A stretch of 64,000 nt of DNA from Parapedobacter flavus (GCF_035818675.1 NZ_JAYKZZ010000007.1:214506-278505); one strand, 5' to 3'. Shown: positions 41,314 through 51,682, numbered from the stretch's first letter. Numbers and translations: made by a program. Notes: generated by a model from the letters alone, not told the origin.

Positions 41314-44300
41314 ATGAAAGGACAACGACAACAAAGCAGGGCCCATCGGTGGGGCGTTTGGGGTTGCATCGGCGTTATATTTGTTTTGGCGCAAACCGTA
41401 GCTTTCGATGCTATGGCGCAAAACCGTCTGGTGGGCAAAGTGACGGATCAAGCAGGGCAGGCGCTGGTCGGCGCGAGTGTGGTCGTGCAAGGTACACCAT
41501 TAGGCACCGCAACTGATGATGGAGGGCAATACGCACTCGTAGGCTTGGAGAATGGCGCCACGCTGGTATTCCGTATGGTGGGGTACAAATCCCAGGAACG
41601 CCAATATACTGGCCAGACCGAGTTGGAAGTGGTCTTGGAAACAGATGCCGGTAATCTCGACGAGGTCATCGTGGTAGGCTTTGGAACACAACGGAAAAGC
41701 AATCTGACTGGTGCGGTAGACCAGATTTCTGGCGCACAATTAGAGTCGAGACCGGTATCCAATATCATGCAGGGTTTGCAAGGAGTCAGTCCAGGCTTGA
41801 ATATCACCTATGGCAATGGTTCACCCGGTGAGATACCGGATATCAATATTAGGGGAACAACGTCTATAAACGGCGGATCACCCCTCATTGTCATCGATGG
41901 AATACCCGTATCTGACACCTATGACATGATTCGGTTAAGCCCCAACGATATTGCCTCCTACACTGTATTGCGCGATGCCTCATCGGCGGCCATCTACGGT
42001 GCCCGGGCGGCCTACGGCGTGATTTTGATTACTACCAAGCAAGGCCGCCAGGGGACGCAAAGCATCAGCTACAACCTCACAACCTCCTTCGGCAGGCCCA
42101 CGGAAATGCCCGACCCGGTAACCGATCCCTATATTTTCTCGCGCGTGTTGGAAAATTCCACGCTTAATACGCCCTGGAACGGACCCAGTTACGTGCAATT
42201 CAGTGAAGCGTATTACCAATGGGCCAAAGAACGGTCGGAAGATCCCTCGCTAGCCGATGTACGGATTAACCCCAATAACCCCACTGAATGGGAATATATG
42301 GGGAACAACAATTGGAATGATTATTTTTTTAAGAAGGCTACCGTTTCCCAATCACACAATGTAGCGCTTTCGGGTGGCTCTACGATCAACGAAAAGCCGC
42401 TTTCGTATTATCTGTCGGCCGATTACACCAAAGATAATGGGTTAAACAGGATGGCGGAAGATTACTGGCAACGCAAGGGAATCCGGGGAAGGCTGACGTT
42501 CAGTCCGCTACAATGGTTGAAACTGGATAATAACATGAACGTTTACCAAACGGATATCGCCAAGCCAAATGCCAACATCACTGACATCTATTACCTACAG
42601 CCCACCAACGTGGCCAAAAACCCGGATGGTACGTGGGGCAATAACGCTGCCGGACGACTCGCCGCACGGTTAGTAGACGGGGGGAATAGCAATGAACACA
42701 TGTTTGGCTTCCAGAATATCTTCAATGCGGTGGGCACGTTCCTAGATGGCGACCTGACTGTAACCGGCGACGCCAGTTTCAAGCGAGAGTATTGGCGATA
42801 TCCGAGGCATTCGAAAAAGTACAAAGTGGGTTATGGCCCCGATGATATCCGGGAGGAAGGCGGCAACGGCTTCGTGTACGACCGACGTGGAGAAATCCAA
42901 AACAACGTATTTAACCTTTATGCAAATTACAACAAAAGCTTCGGTATACACGACTTCAGCTTAACGGCGGGCTATAACCAAGAAGACTATGTGTGGGAAA
43001 CCACCATTGCTCAACGCGATCAGCTAATTTCATCAACGCTGCCCTACCTGGAGCTGACCACCGGCGAAGCGCGCATTAATGCGGAGTATAGTTCATACGC
43101 CACTCAGAGTGTATTCGGCCGGTTGAACTATACCATCAACGACCGATATATCCTCGAAGGTACGGGGCGCTACGATGGCTCGTCCCGGTTCCCAGCGTCC
43201 AATCGCTGGGGCTTCTTCCCGTCCATATCGGGAGCTTGGATTGTGAGCAATGAGCCGTTCTTCGAAGACTTAAAGCCCGCCTTTTCCAATTTAAAGTTGC
43301 GCGCATCATACGGTAGCCTCGGTAATCAAAACGTGGGCGATTTTTCCTATATCCAAACCATGGGCACCGCATTATCGAGCTATCTCATCGATGGTGCGCA
43401 AAGGCAAATCGTCACGGGAGCACCTTCACTAACCATAAACCCGGCAAATTACAGCTGGGAAAATGTTGCCACCATCAACTTCGGCACGGATATCGGGTTG
43501 GTGAATGACCGGATTTTTGCCGGCTTCGATTACTTTATCCGTGAAACTACAGGAATGCTAGTTGCGGGTGAACAGCTGCCATCGGTGCTGGGGACTGGAG
43601 TGCCTAAGCAAAATTCGGCGGATCTCCGCGGAAAAGGCTGGGAGCTTTCCCTCACCTACCGGGATAATTTTACCGTAGCGGCTAAGCCCTTCCGGTTGGA
43701 AACCAAATTGGTGCTATCTGATTCGCGGGCGTATATCACCAAATTCAAGAACGACCAACGATTGATATCGCAGTACTTTGAAGGTTACGAATTTGGTACG
43801 TTGTATGGTTTGATTGGTGATGGCTTCTTCCAATCGACAGATGAAATCGATGCATTAGACCAGACAGCCCTCATCCCTTGGGGGGCGCTCGATATTGTGC
43901 CCGGATGGCCGAAATTCAAAGATATAGATGGCGACGGGAAGATCGAACTCGGCCAAACCGTTGATGATATGAAAGACAGGGCCATCATCGGCAATACATC
44001 CGATCGGTATCGCCTCGGGTTTAACCTCAATGCTGATTGGAACGGGTTTGATGCGCAGGTCTTTTTGCAAGGGGTGTTGATGCGCGATTACTATCCGCGG
44101 CATTACCTCTTTTGGGGACCTTACCAACAGCCCTACGCCAACGTGTATCCGTGGCACCTGGATCACTATCGAGCAACCGATGATACACCTGAACAACGAG
44201 CCAAGCATTCGGCAGCTTATATAGCAGCTGGTCTTGCTGACCAGAATTTGGATGCGAGTTATCCCGTGTTGCAGTCTTGGTTGGCCGACTATAATTACAG

Positions 44301-44592
44301 GGATGGTAATGGAGACCGATCGGGGCTGGACCAACCGAATACCACCTATCTGCTCAATGGTGCCTATTTACGCGTGAAAAATATCACACTGGGCTATTCG
44401 CTGCCCTATGAAACGGTTCAACGGTGGGGAATGAGCCGCTTGCGCTTTTTCGTTACGGGAGAGAATATTTTCGAGTTTTCCGAGGTCAAACGGTTTGTAG
44501 ACCCCGAATCAATCAACTGGGGTACGGATAGCAGCGCTTGGGCTTATCCGTTCCAACGAAGGTTTGCATTTGGATTGAATATTGGTTTTTGA
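41314..44592 (+). CDS. SusC/RagA-family TonB-dependent outer-membrane transporter
   Basis: 1092 residues: signal peptide (about 1-34), CarboxypepD_reg-like domain (about 37-110: GKVTDQAGQALVGASVVVQG), TonB-box/plug region (DEVIVVGFGTQRKSNLTGAV, about 118-135, followed by ...GLQGVSPGLNI), and a 22-strand barrel to the C-terminal FALNIGF-type end (RRFAFGLNIGF). No FecR-interacting STN domain is present, so regulation through an anti-sigma factor is unlikely. It pairs with the SusD lipoprotein 7 bp downstream. The substrate is not indicated by any glycoside hydrolase. Confidence 0.96.
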   Translation: MKGQRQQSRAHRWGVWGCIGVIFVLAQTVAFDAMAQNRLVGKVTDQAGQALVGASVVVQGTPLGTATDDGGQYALVGLENGATLVFRMVGYKSQERQYTGQTELEVVLETDAGNLDEVIVVGFGTQRKSNLTGAVDQISGAQLESRPVSNIMQGLQGVSPGLNITYGNGSPGEIPDINIRGTTSINGGSPLIVIDGIPVSDTYDMIRLSPNDIASYTVLRDASSAAIYGARAAYGVILITTKQGRQGTQSISYNLTTSFGRPTEMPDPVTDPYIFSRVLENSTLNTPWNGPSYVQFSEAYYQWAKERSEDPSLADVRINPNNPTEWEYMGNNNWNDYFFKKATVSQSHNVALSGGSTINEKPLSYYLSADYTKDNGLNRMAEDYWQRKGIRGRLTFSPLQWLKLDNNMNVYQTDIAKPNANITDIYYLQPTNVAKNPDGTWGNNAAGRLAARLVDGGNSNEHMFGFQNIFNAVGTFLDGDLTVTGDASFKREYWRYPRHSKKYKVGYGPDDIREEGGNGFVYDRRGEIQNNVFNLYANYNKSFGIHDFSLTAGYNQEDYVWETTIAQRDQLISSTLPYLELTTGEARINAEYSSYATQSVFGRLNYTINDRYILEGTGRYDGSSRFPASNRWGFFPSISGAWIVSNEPFFEDLKPAFSNLKLRASYGSLGNQNVGDFSYIQTMGTALSSYLIDGAQRQIVTGAPSLTINPANYSWENVATINFGTDIGLVNDRIFAGFDYFIRETTGMLVAGEQLPSVLGTGVPKQNSADLRGKGWELSLTYRDNFTVAAKPFRLETKLVLSDSRAYITKFKNDQRLISQYFEGYEFGTLYGLIGDGFFQSTDEIDALDQTALIPWGALDIVPGWPKFKDIDGDGKIELGQTVDDMKDRAIIGNTSDRYRLGFNLNADWNGFDAQVFLQGVLMRDYYPRHYLFWGPYQQPYANVYPWHLDHYRATDDTPEQRAKHSAAYIAAGLADQNLDASYPVLQSWLADYNYRDGNGDRSGLDQPNTTYLLNGAYLRVKNITLGYSLPYETVQRWGMSRLRFFVTGENIFEFSEVKRFVDPESINWGTDSSAWAYPFQRRFAFGLNIGF

Positions 44593-44599
44593 CAAAGAA

Positions 44600-46402
44600 A
44601 TGAACGACATCATGAAAAGATACAAAATACTGTTCTTAGTGGCATTGGCTGCTGTAGCAACGTCCTGTCAGAAGGATTTTCTCGATCGTTACCCGCAGAC
44701 GTCCGTTACGCCTGAAGTATTTTTCAATACGGAAGAGGATTTAGCCCTGTACATCAATGGCATGTTAAGCCTTTCGGGTCACGGCATGTACCTTTCCGAC
44801 CAAAGTACAGATAACTTGGCAACGACGGCGGCCGTCGAGGTCAAAAATATCATGACCGGCGATCCTTCTTCGCAAAACATTTCCGGCGGGTGGTCGTGGG
44901 GCAGGCTGCGTACCATCAACTACTTTCTGGAGAATTACGATCGGGCTGCTGTGACCGATGATGTGAAGAACCATTACGCGGGCCTGGCCCGTTACTACCG
45001 CGCCATTTTCTATCACGATAAGGTGAAACGGTTTTCCGATGTGCCCTGGTATTCGGGTACCCTTAATCCCGGCGATGAGGAACTCTTCAAAGCACAGGAT
45101 CCGCGGGAATTGGTGATGGGTAATGTAATGGCCGATTTGGAGTTCGCCATGGCAAACGTACGTGACGATGTGCCAACCGGTACGCCAGACAGATGGGCCG
45201 TAGCGACTATGGCGGCCAAAATCGCACTCTATGAGGGTACCTATCGGAAATACCATCCCGAATTGGGGTTGCAGGGTACGGCAGATGCCTTTTTGGTAAG
45301 GGCGGTAGCAATCACCGAACAGATTATTGCCGAAGGAGGCTTCAGCATTCACAATACCGGAAATCCGGAATCGGATTATGCAGACTTGTTTGGCAACCAA
45401 GACTTGACGGGTAATAGCGAGATGATTTTGGTGAACAGCTACGACCAAACCAAGAATAGAAGCGGAAACCAAAACACGGGTATATTCGGTAACTATGAAC
45501 AATCGCCGGCGCGCGATCTGGTGCAAGCGTACTTGCGGACCGATGGCTCGCGTTTTACGGACCAATCCGCATATGAAACACTGGGTTTTGTAAAAGAATT
45601 TGAAAACCGTGATCCCAGGCTGGCCCAGACCATCGCCTATCCCGGTTGGCAGCGTGCACAAGACAGCGCCCCATACGTGCAATTTCTCGCTCGGAATTTT
45701 ACGGGGTACCACCAGCTGAAAGGCTACGCCAATAGTACCGATCAAGTCATACTGAATAGTACAGATGTACCTGTACACCGTTACGCTGAAGTATTGTTGA
45801 TACTGGCAGAGGCAAAAGCCGAACTAGGCACCTTAACCCAGACGGATCTGGATAATACCGTGAATCTGTTGCGTGATCGTGTGGCCATGCCACATCTTAA
45901 TCTGGCCGCCTCAAACGCGGACCCCGACCCCGTACTGGTGGCTAAATTCGCAGATGTCGTTGGCGCAAACCAAGGTGTCATACTCGAAATCCGGCGCGAG
46001 CGACGGGTGGAGTTGGTATTTGAAAATAGCCGTTATGATGATTTGATGCGCTGGCATGCGGGTAAGCTATTGGAGAATATCCCTGTGGGCATGTATTTTC
46101 CGGGCGTGGGCGATTACGACCTAACCGGAGACGACGTACCCGATATCCGGCTGATACCGGAAGGACAGACTATTCCCGCGGAACGCGAACAAAATTCACT
46201 CGGTGTGCAGTTGGCCTATTATTCCATAGGTACGATAGGTGGCGGAGCGTCCATTTATCTCGAAAATGGTGTAAACGGTGGCGTTTTGGTCACTGACGAT
46301 CGGGAACGCACCTTTATGGAGCCCAAATATTATTACCGTCCCGTGCCAAATGCCGAAACGATATTGAACCCCAATTTGTATCAGTTGTTTGATTGGGAAT
46401 AA
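44600..46402 (+). CDS. SusD/RagB-family nutrient-binding outer-membrane lipoprotein
   Basis: About 600 residues: signal peptide with lipobox ending VATSC, then the SusD-like fold (DFLDRYPQTSVTPEVFFNTEEDLALYINGM start; TPR helices; ILAEAKAELG and EIRRERRVELVFENSRYDDLMRW near the C-terminal third). It forms the lid of the SusC transporter. Starts at 44600 or 44612 are both possible. The next gene begins 32 bp downstream. Confidence 0.94.
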   Translation: MNDIMKRYKILFLVALAAVATSCQKDFLDRYPQTSVTPEVFFNTEEDLALYINGMLSLSGHGMYLSDQSTDNLATTAAVEVKNIMTGDPSSQNISGGWSWGRLRTINYFLENYDRAAVTDDVKNHYAGLARYYRAIFYHDKVKRFSDVPWYSGTLNPGDEELFKAQDPRELVMGNVMADLEFAMANVRDDVPTGTPDRWAVATMAAKIALYEGTYRKYHPELGLQGTADAFLVRAVAITEQIIAEGGFSIHNTGNPESDYADLFGNQDLTGNSEMILVNSYDQTKNRSGNQNTGIFGNYEQSPARDLVQAYLRTDGSRFTDQSAYETLGFVKEFENRDPRLAQTIAYPGWQRAQDSAPYVQFLARNFTGYHQLKGYANSTDQVILNSTDVPVHRYAEVLLILAEAKAELGTLTQTDLDNTVNLLRDRVAMPHLNLAASNADPDPVLVAKFADVVGANQGVILEIRRERRVELVFENSRYDDLMRWHAGKLLENIPVGMYFPGVGDYDLTGDDVPDIRLIPEGQTIPAEREQNSLGVQLAYYSIGTIGGGASIYLENGVNGGVLVTDDRERTFMEPKYYYRPVPNAETILNPNLYQLFDWE

Positions 46403-46434
46403 TCAAGATATTATTCAGATATAATAAAAAGACG

Positions 46435-47292
46435 ATGTTGAAAAGAATTTTAGGTACGGCATGTATCGGTTTCCTAACGCTATTCTCGGCACAGGCCCAA
46501 GAGGCTTTCTCATTGGCTTTCCTGACGGATATCCATACCAACACGAACCCTGAATCCGGAAGTTTGGAGGGTTTCAAACAAGCCATCCAATCCGCCGAAA
46601 ATAAAAACGTGGACTTTATCCTGACCGGTGGTGACAACGCCGATGTCGATGCGATGAAAAGCGACCAACGCAACACAGCAGTCAAACTATTCAGCGACTA
46701 CAAAGCAATTGCCGATCAATCGTCACTCCCTTTTTATTACACCATCGGCAATCATGACCGTTACTGGGGCGATGGGGAAAAAAGTGGTGCGTACGGCGAA
46801 AAACTGTTCGAGTCTTTTTTCGGGAAGACCTATTACGCCTTTGAACACAAAGGGTGGTTGTTCATCGTGTTGAACTCCACGCAAATCTGTAATGGGCAAT
46901 ATTGCATAGATACGCAACAGCAACAGTGGCTCAGCAGCCTTCTCGCCCAAACGCCGAGAGAACGGCCTATAGTCGTCTCAACCCATGTACCGTTCCTGTC
47001 TTTGTATTATCCCGTACTTGAGGGCCGTTATACATCAGCAGACACCTTTGACAATCAAAAGGAGACCTTTGATTTATTTGGCAGTCATAACCTAAAGTTG
47101 GTACTGCAGGGCCATCAGCATCTATACGAAGAGATTAAAGTTAAAGGTGTGCAATTCATTACCGCCGGAGCGGTGTGTGCAAATTGGTGGTCCGGGGCAT
47201 TTCATGGCACCGAAGAAGGATTTTTGGTGGTAAAGACGGATGGCGATGAGTTTACCTGGGAGTATGTAGACTACGGATGGGAAGTAAAGTAA
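46435..47292 (+). CDS. exported calcineurin-like metallophosphatase
   Basis: 285 residues: signal peptide (1-20, ending SAQAQ), then the full metallophosphatase motif series: LTDIHTN, GGDNAD, GNHDRYW, STHVPF and GHQHLYE. Predicted dimetal phosphomonoesterase or phosphodiesterase in the periplasm or outside the cell. It is cotranscribed with SusCD and followed 11 bp later by another phosphoesterase-like lipoprotein, so the locus probably handles a phosphorylated compound. The substrate is not identified. Confidence 0.9.
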   Translation: MLKRILGTACIGFLTLFSAQAQEAFSLAFLTDIHTNTNPESGSLEGFKQAIQSAENKNVDFILTGGDNADVDAMKSDQRNTAVKLFSDYKAIADQSSLPFYYTIGNHDRYWGDGEKSGAYGEKLFESFFGKTYYAFEHKGWLFIVLNSTQICNGQYCIDTQQQQWLSSLLAQTPRERPIVVSTHVPFLSLYYPVLEGRYTSADTFDNQKETFDLFGSHNLKLVLQGHQHLYEEIKVKGVQFITAGAVCANWWSGAFHGTEEGFLVVKTDGDEFTWEYVDYGWEVK

Positions 47293-47303
47293 TAAAACAC
47301 AAC

Positions 47304-48254
47304 ATGAGCAGACCGATGATGACGATCTTGGGACTTATTATTGCCCTATTTGCAATTTCATGCCAGCCCGCCAGTACTGGCAAAGGAGCGGACGAGCAGG
47401 CCAGTTTACGGGTGATGACCTTCAACCTCTGGCATGGCGGCGATGCGGTGAAACTGCCGCGCGATACCACCATCAAATATCAGTTAGCGGCTATTCGTAG
47501 CGCAAATGCCGATGTGGTCGGCCTCCAGGAGCAAACCAACAACAAAAGTGACAATGCATCGCGGGCCCAATTATTAGCAGACAGCTTGGGGTGGCACTGC
47601 CACCTCATCGATGGCAGTCGTGCGGTCATTTCAAAATACAACTTCCGGCCGGTGGACACCACCACCGTATCCCAAGCGGTGGTGTTACAACTGCCCGATG
47701 GGCAGGACATCGTCTTCGGGGTTATGCACCTCATGTATACACCGTATGAACCTTATGACGTAGCCGATGGAAAGTTGTTGGACGCTGCAGCTGCCGAGGC
47801 CTCCGCGAGAAAGGCGCGGCTCCACCAAGTTCAGGATATGCTGGATGAAATTGCCGCGTATAGCGATTACCCAACCGTATTGGTGGGCGATTTCAATGAA
47901 CCGAGCTGCCTCGACTGGACAGCAGAAGCCATCAAAGATCGGGGCGACACGTTATTGCCTTTTGCCGTTAATTGGCCGGCCACAGCGCTATTGATTGAAA
48001 AGGGATTCAAGGATGCATACCGGGAAGTGTATCCCGATGTGAAGCAGCGGCCGGCTTATACCTGGACATCCGTCGAAGGGCTTTGGCGCGATCCCGAAAT
48101 CCACGACCGGATAGATTTGATTTATGTCAGTAAGGATCGCTTCACCGTTCGGGAGGCCGCCATTGTTGGCGAACCGTCGCCGATGACCGATATCGTTATT
48201 CAGCCCTGGCCTTCCGACCACCGGGCGGTGGTGGTAGAGTTGGTTGTGCGTTAA
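47304..48254 (+). CDS. endonuclease/exonuclease/phosphatase-family lipoprotein
   Basis: 316 residues: lipoprotein signal (LFAISC, Cys near 22), then an EEP-fold domain with MTFNLWHGG, DVVGLQEQ (metal-binding Glu), VLVGDFNEPS and the terminal PSDHRAVVVEL. Family members cut phosphodiester or phosphomonoester bonds in nucleic acids, inositol phosphates or sphingomyelin. ATG 47304 gives the proper lipobox; it follows the metallophosphatase by 11 bp. Confidence 0.9.
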   Translation: MSRPMMTILGLIIALFAISCQPASTGKGADEQASLRVMTFNLWHGGDAVKLPRDTTIKYQLAAIRSANADVVGLQEQTNNKSDNASRAQLLADSLGWHCHLIDGSRAVISKYNFRPVDTTTVSQAVVLQLPDGQDIVFGVMHLMYTPYEPYDVADGKLLDAAAAEASARKARLHQVQDMLDEIAAYSDYPTVLVGDFNEPSCLDWTAEAIKDRGDTLLPFAVNWPATALLIEKGFKDAYREVYPDVKQRPAYTWTSVEGLWRDPEIHDRIDLIYVSKDRFTVREAAIVGEPSPMTDIVIQPWPSDHRAVVVELVVR

Positions 48255-49030
48255 CCCCCTGCATCTACCAGCCGCCAGTCGCCATTTTCTTTTCGCTCGG
48301 GCCGGCCGATAGCGATATTGGTCGAGTGGTACATCAGAAACACCCAGTCTTCGGCACACCCGCGCTCCCAGTACGCCTGTCGCAGTTCCATGGATCTACG
48401 GCCGTCGTAATCGTACTTAGCAGCAAACTGGCGGAAAAATTGCTCCGGTTCGGGTGCCTCATCGCCGCCATAGAAGAAGTGCTCACCACCCGTTTGGATA
48501 TGGAAAACCTGGTGGTGGGGCGTGTGCCCCCCCGAAACCTCATAGCTGATCTCGTTGTTAATCGAGCCGTCGCCCTCTACCAACACAAGATTGCCGCTGC
48601 GTTGGAGTACATCGAAGATCTCCGTTCGGTAAGAATCGGACATGCCGGCATATGCGTCTTCCCACTCGCCCCGCTGCACAATGTATTCGGCATCCGGAAA
48701 AGCAACGCGAAACGTGCCATTGCGATCGACCACCGTGCCGCCTACATGGTCTTTATGCAAGTGCGATAGCAGTACGTACCGCACATCATGCGGTTCGAAA
48801 CCCGCTTTCCGGATATTGTAATGCAGTTGAAGGTCGCCATCGTTGTCTCCAAACCCAATGCCGGTATCGAGGAGCAGCAGGCCGTTTGCCGATTCGATCA
48901 AAAACGGATGTACATGGATAAATAGCGAACCGGGTCGGTCTTTTTTGCGGTCTTTGGCCGCGTCAAAAGGAACGAATTTTTTGGAAGAATCGACGGAAAA
49001 TGAACCTTCGAATAAGGAATGTGCCTGCAT
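48251..49030 (-). CDS. metallo-beta-lactamase-fold hydrolase
   Basis: 259 residues with the zinc motif LSHLHKDHVGG (His90, His92, Asp94, His95), LLLLDTGIGFGDNDGD upstream, and further metal ligands in VSGGHTPHHQVF and FYGGDEAPEP. Such proteins include lactonases and phosphodiesterases; the reaction is unknown. It is convergent with the EEP lipoprotein (4-bp overlap at the 3' ends), so its membership in the SusCD locus is uncertain. Confidence 0.88.
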   Translation of the reverse strand: MQAHSLFEGSFSVDSSKKFVPFDAAKDRKKDRPGSLFIHVHPFLIESANGLLLLDTGIGFGDNDGDLQLHYNIRKAGFEPHDVRYVLLSHLHKDHVGGTVVDRNGTFRVAFPDAEYIVQRGEWEDAYAGMSDSYRTEIFDVLQRSGNLVLVEGDGSINNEISYEVSGGHTPHHQVFHIQTGGEHFFYGGDEAPEPEQFFRQFAAKYDYDGRRSMELRQAYWERGCAEDWVFLMYHSTNIAIGRPERKENGDWRLVDAGG

Positions 49031-49068
49031 GTTTTTATCTTTACCCTTTCGTAGTGTACAAACTTAGC

Positions 49069-49076
49069 TAAATTTG
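49069..49076 (+). promoter_or_regulatory. -7 promoter element of recJ
   Basis: TAAATTTG matches TAnnTTTG, 110 bp before the recJ ATG. No good -33 element is visible. Confidence 0.4.
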
Positions 49077-49185
49077 CCCTCTTTGCAAACCTTGTTGGTT
49101 GCTTAAAAGGTAGTGTTACCGATCTACTCGGCAGACATGGAGAGCGGCAAAGTCCTCTCGAGAAATACGGTTTATAGATAAATAT

Positions 49186-50886
49186 ATGCAAAAAAGATGG
49201 ACAATCGCTTCCTGCAGTGACGAAGCTGCCGCACGGCAGCTGGGTGAAGCGCTTGGTATTCATAAGGTATTGGTCGAGTTATTGATAAATAGGGGGGTGG
49301 CTAACTTTGACGATGCACGGTGTTTTTTTCGCCCCGACCTGTCGTCGCTTCATGATCCGTTCCTCATGAAAGACATGGACAAGGCCATAGCCCGTATTGA
49401 AAAAGCCATCGGAAATAAGGAAAAGGTACTGATCTATGGCGATTACGATGTAGACGGTACCACCGCGGTGGCTGTCGTCTATAGCTTTTTCAGACAGTTC
49501 CATTCGGGCCTGGAATTTTACCTACCCGATCGGTATGCCGAAGGGTATGGCATTTCAAAACAAGGTATCGACTATGCCGCCGAAAACGGCTTCACGTTAG
49601 TAATCGCATTAGATTGCGGCATCAAAGCGCTAGACAAAGTGGCTTATGCCCGCGAGCGGGGGATTGATTTCATTATCGGCGACCATCACCTGCCGGGCGA
49701 CAAGCTGCCCGATGCGGTGGCGGTGTTAGACCCGAAGCGCAACGACTGCCCATACCCTTATAAAGAGCTGCCCGGGTGCGGCATCGGGTTCAAGCTCGTC
49801 CAAGCGTTTGTTCAAAAAAACAACATGGACATCAACCGTTGCTATCAGTACCTCGATCTGGTAGCTGTGGGCATCGCGTCGGATATCGTGCCCATCTCGG
49901 GCGAGAACCGGATATTGGCCCATTACGGGCTCATCAAACTGAACACCAATCCCTGTTGCGGACTGCAGTCGCTGATCGATTTGTCTACCCATCGTAGCGG
50001 TCATTTTACGGTGAATGACATCATCTTCCAGATCGGACCGCGTATCAATGCTGCGGGACGGATAGACCATGCAAAGGATGCAGTGAAGCTTTTGATTTCC
50101 AAATCGCTGCAAGAAGCCGGCGAGTACAGTAAGAGCATCGATGTTCAGAATACCCAACGGAAAGATTTCGACCTTCGGATCACCGAGGAGGCCCTTGCCA
50201 TCATCGATGGCGACGAAGCACTCAAAAAACGGAAGACAACGGTCGTGTTTCAGCCCGATTGGCATAAAGGCGTTATCGGTATCGTAGCCACGCGGCTCAC
50301 CGAGAAATATTACCGGCCCACCGTGGTGCTCACACAAACCAATGGGCATGTCTCGGGCTCTGCCCGGTCGGTATTGGGCTTCGATCTGTACGAAGCGTTG
50401 AGCGCGTGCAGCGACCTGCTCGATCAATTCGGGGGGCATAAATATGCCGCCGGGCTCACCATGAAGCCGGAGAACATCGAACAGTTCCAACAGCGTTTCG
50501 AAGACGTCGTTGAGGCGAGCATCCTCCCAGGCATGCTGCAGCGTGAAATGGCTGTTGATGCAGAGCTGGGATTTACGGAGATCGACGCGAAATTTTTTCG
50601 TATTTTACGCCGCTTTGAGCCGTTCGGGCCCCAGAACGAGGCGCCGCTTTTCATGAGTAAACAAGTAACGGTGCTGGGCGTGGCCACCATCGTGGGCGGC
50701 AGCCACCTTAAAATGACGGTGATGCAACCGGGGTCCCCGCGATTCGACTGTATCGGTTTCGGCTTGGCAGACTATGCCGAAGCCATCAATACGCAACGTT
50801 CATTTGATATGTGCTATACGATTGAAGAAAATATATGGCGCGATAAGCGGAACTTGCAATTGAATATAAAAGATATAAGGATTTGA
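49186..50886 (+). CDS. recJ: single-stranded-DNA-specific exonuclease RecJ
   Basis: 566 residues; 5'-3' single-strand exonuclease in recombination and repair. The DHH domain has YGDYDVDGTTAVAV (about 84-97), ALDCGIKA and GDHHLPGDKLP. DHHA1 carries GSARSVLGFDLYEAL and FGGHKYAAGLTM. A C-terminal OB region completes the fold. Length and motifs are normal. Confidence 0.96.
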   Translation: MQKRWTIASCSDEAAARQLGEALGIHKVLVELLINRGVANFDDARCFFRPDLSSLHDPFLMKDMDKAIARIEKAIGNKEKVLIYGDYDVDGTTAVAVVYSFFRQFHSGLEFYLPDRYAEGYGISKQGIDYAAENGFTLVIALDCGIKALDKVAYARERGIDFIIGDHHLPGDKLPDAVAVLDPKRNDCPYPYKELPGCGIGFKLVQAFVQKNNMDINRCYQYLDLVAVGIASDIVPISGENRILAHYGLIKLNTNPCCGLQSLIDLSTHRSGHFTVNDIIFQIGPRINAAGRIDHAKDAVKLLISKSLQEAGEYSKSIDVQNTQRKDFDLRITEEALAIIDGDEALKKRKTTVVFQPDWHKGVIGIVATRLTEKYYRPTVVLTQTNGHVSGSARSVLGFDLYEALSACSDLLDQFGGHKYAAGLTMKPENIEQFQQRFEDVVEASILPGMLQREMAVDAELGFTEIDAKFFRILRRFEPFGPQNEAPLFMSKQVTVLGVATIVGGSHLKMTVMQPGSPRFDCIGFGLADYAEAINTQRSFDMCYTIEENIWRDKRNLQLNIKDIRI

Positions 50887-50903
50887 GGTTTAGGATTACG
50901 ATG

Positions 50904-50945
50904 TCTACTATCTAGTGTCTGATGTCTAGTGTCTAAAGTCTAACA
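50904..50945. repeat. six phased 7-bp repeats before lptB
   Basis: Direct heptamers TCTACTA, TCTAGTG, TCTGATG, TCTAGTG, TCTAAAG, TCTAACA run without gaps from 50904 and end 2 bp before the lptB ATG (50948). A similar array lies before the next gene. Confidence 0.8.
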
Positions 50946-50947
50946 AT

Positions 50948-51682
50948 ATGATATTAAAAGCAGAACATCTCATCAAGAAATACCGCCAACGTACGGTAGT
51001 AAATGATGTTTCTTTCGAAGTGGCCCAAGGTGAAATTGTGGGTTTGTTAGGTCCCAACGGTGCCGGTAAAACCACATCGTTCTACATGATCGTCGGATTG
51101 ATAAAGCCCAATGAGGGGCACGTATACCTGGATGGCGAGGAAATCACCGAAGACCCCATGTACCGGCGGGCACAGAAAGGAATAGGTTATCTGGCGCAAG
51201 AAGCATCGGTGTTCCGCAAGTTGTCGGTAGAAGACAATATCATGGCCGTGTTGGAAATCCATCACCCCGACCGTGAAACGCGCAACGAAAAGCTGGAGGA
51301 GCTCCTGGCCGAGTTCAGCCTGAACCGGGTGCGGAAAAATCGTGGCGATTTATTGTCGGGTGGCGAACGCCGCCGTACCGAGATTGCACGGGCGCTGGCA
51401 GCCAAGCCGAATTTCATCCTTCTCGATGAACCATTCGCCGGCGTAGACCCCATCGCGGTAGAAGAGATCCAAACGATTGTATCCAAATTGAAACACCGAA
51501 ATATCGGTATCCTAATCACCGACCACAACGTGCAGGAAACATTGTCGATTACCGACCGTGCTTACCTGCTCACCGAAGGTAGGATTATGCTTGCCGGTAC
51601 GCCAGAAGAAATTGCGGTCAATGAAATGGCCCGTAAGTTTTACCTCGGCCGGAATTTTGAGTTGCGCCGGAAGAAATTATAG
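50948..51682 (+). CDS. lptB: LPS export ABC transporter ATP-binding protein LptB
   Basis: 244 residues: Walker A GPNGAGKTT (about 36-44), signature LSGGERRR, Walker B FILLDEPFAGVDP and the H-loop ITDHNV. Drives LPS extraction with LptF/G; one such permease is at 20482-21993. The whole 5' leader is made of heptamer repeats. Confidence 0.95.
   Translation: MILKAEHLIKKYRQRTVVNDVSFEVAQGEIVGLLGPNGAGKTTSFYMIVGLIKPNEGHVYLDGEEITEDPMYRRAQKGIGYLAQEASVFRKLSVEDNIMAVLEIHHPDRETRNEKLEELLAEFSLNRVRKNRGDLLSGGERRRTEIARALAAKPNFILLDEPFAGVDPIAVEEIQTIVSKLKHRNIGILITDHNVQETLSITDRAYLLTEGRIMLAGTPEEIAVNEMARKFYLGRNFELRRKKL

Noticed and set aside
44765..45778. 337-codon minus-strand frame opposite susD
   Set aside because: Antisense shadow; susD is unmistakable and the antisense protein has no family motif.
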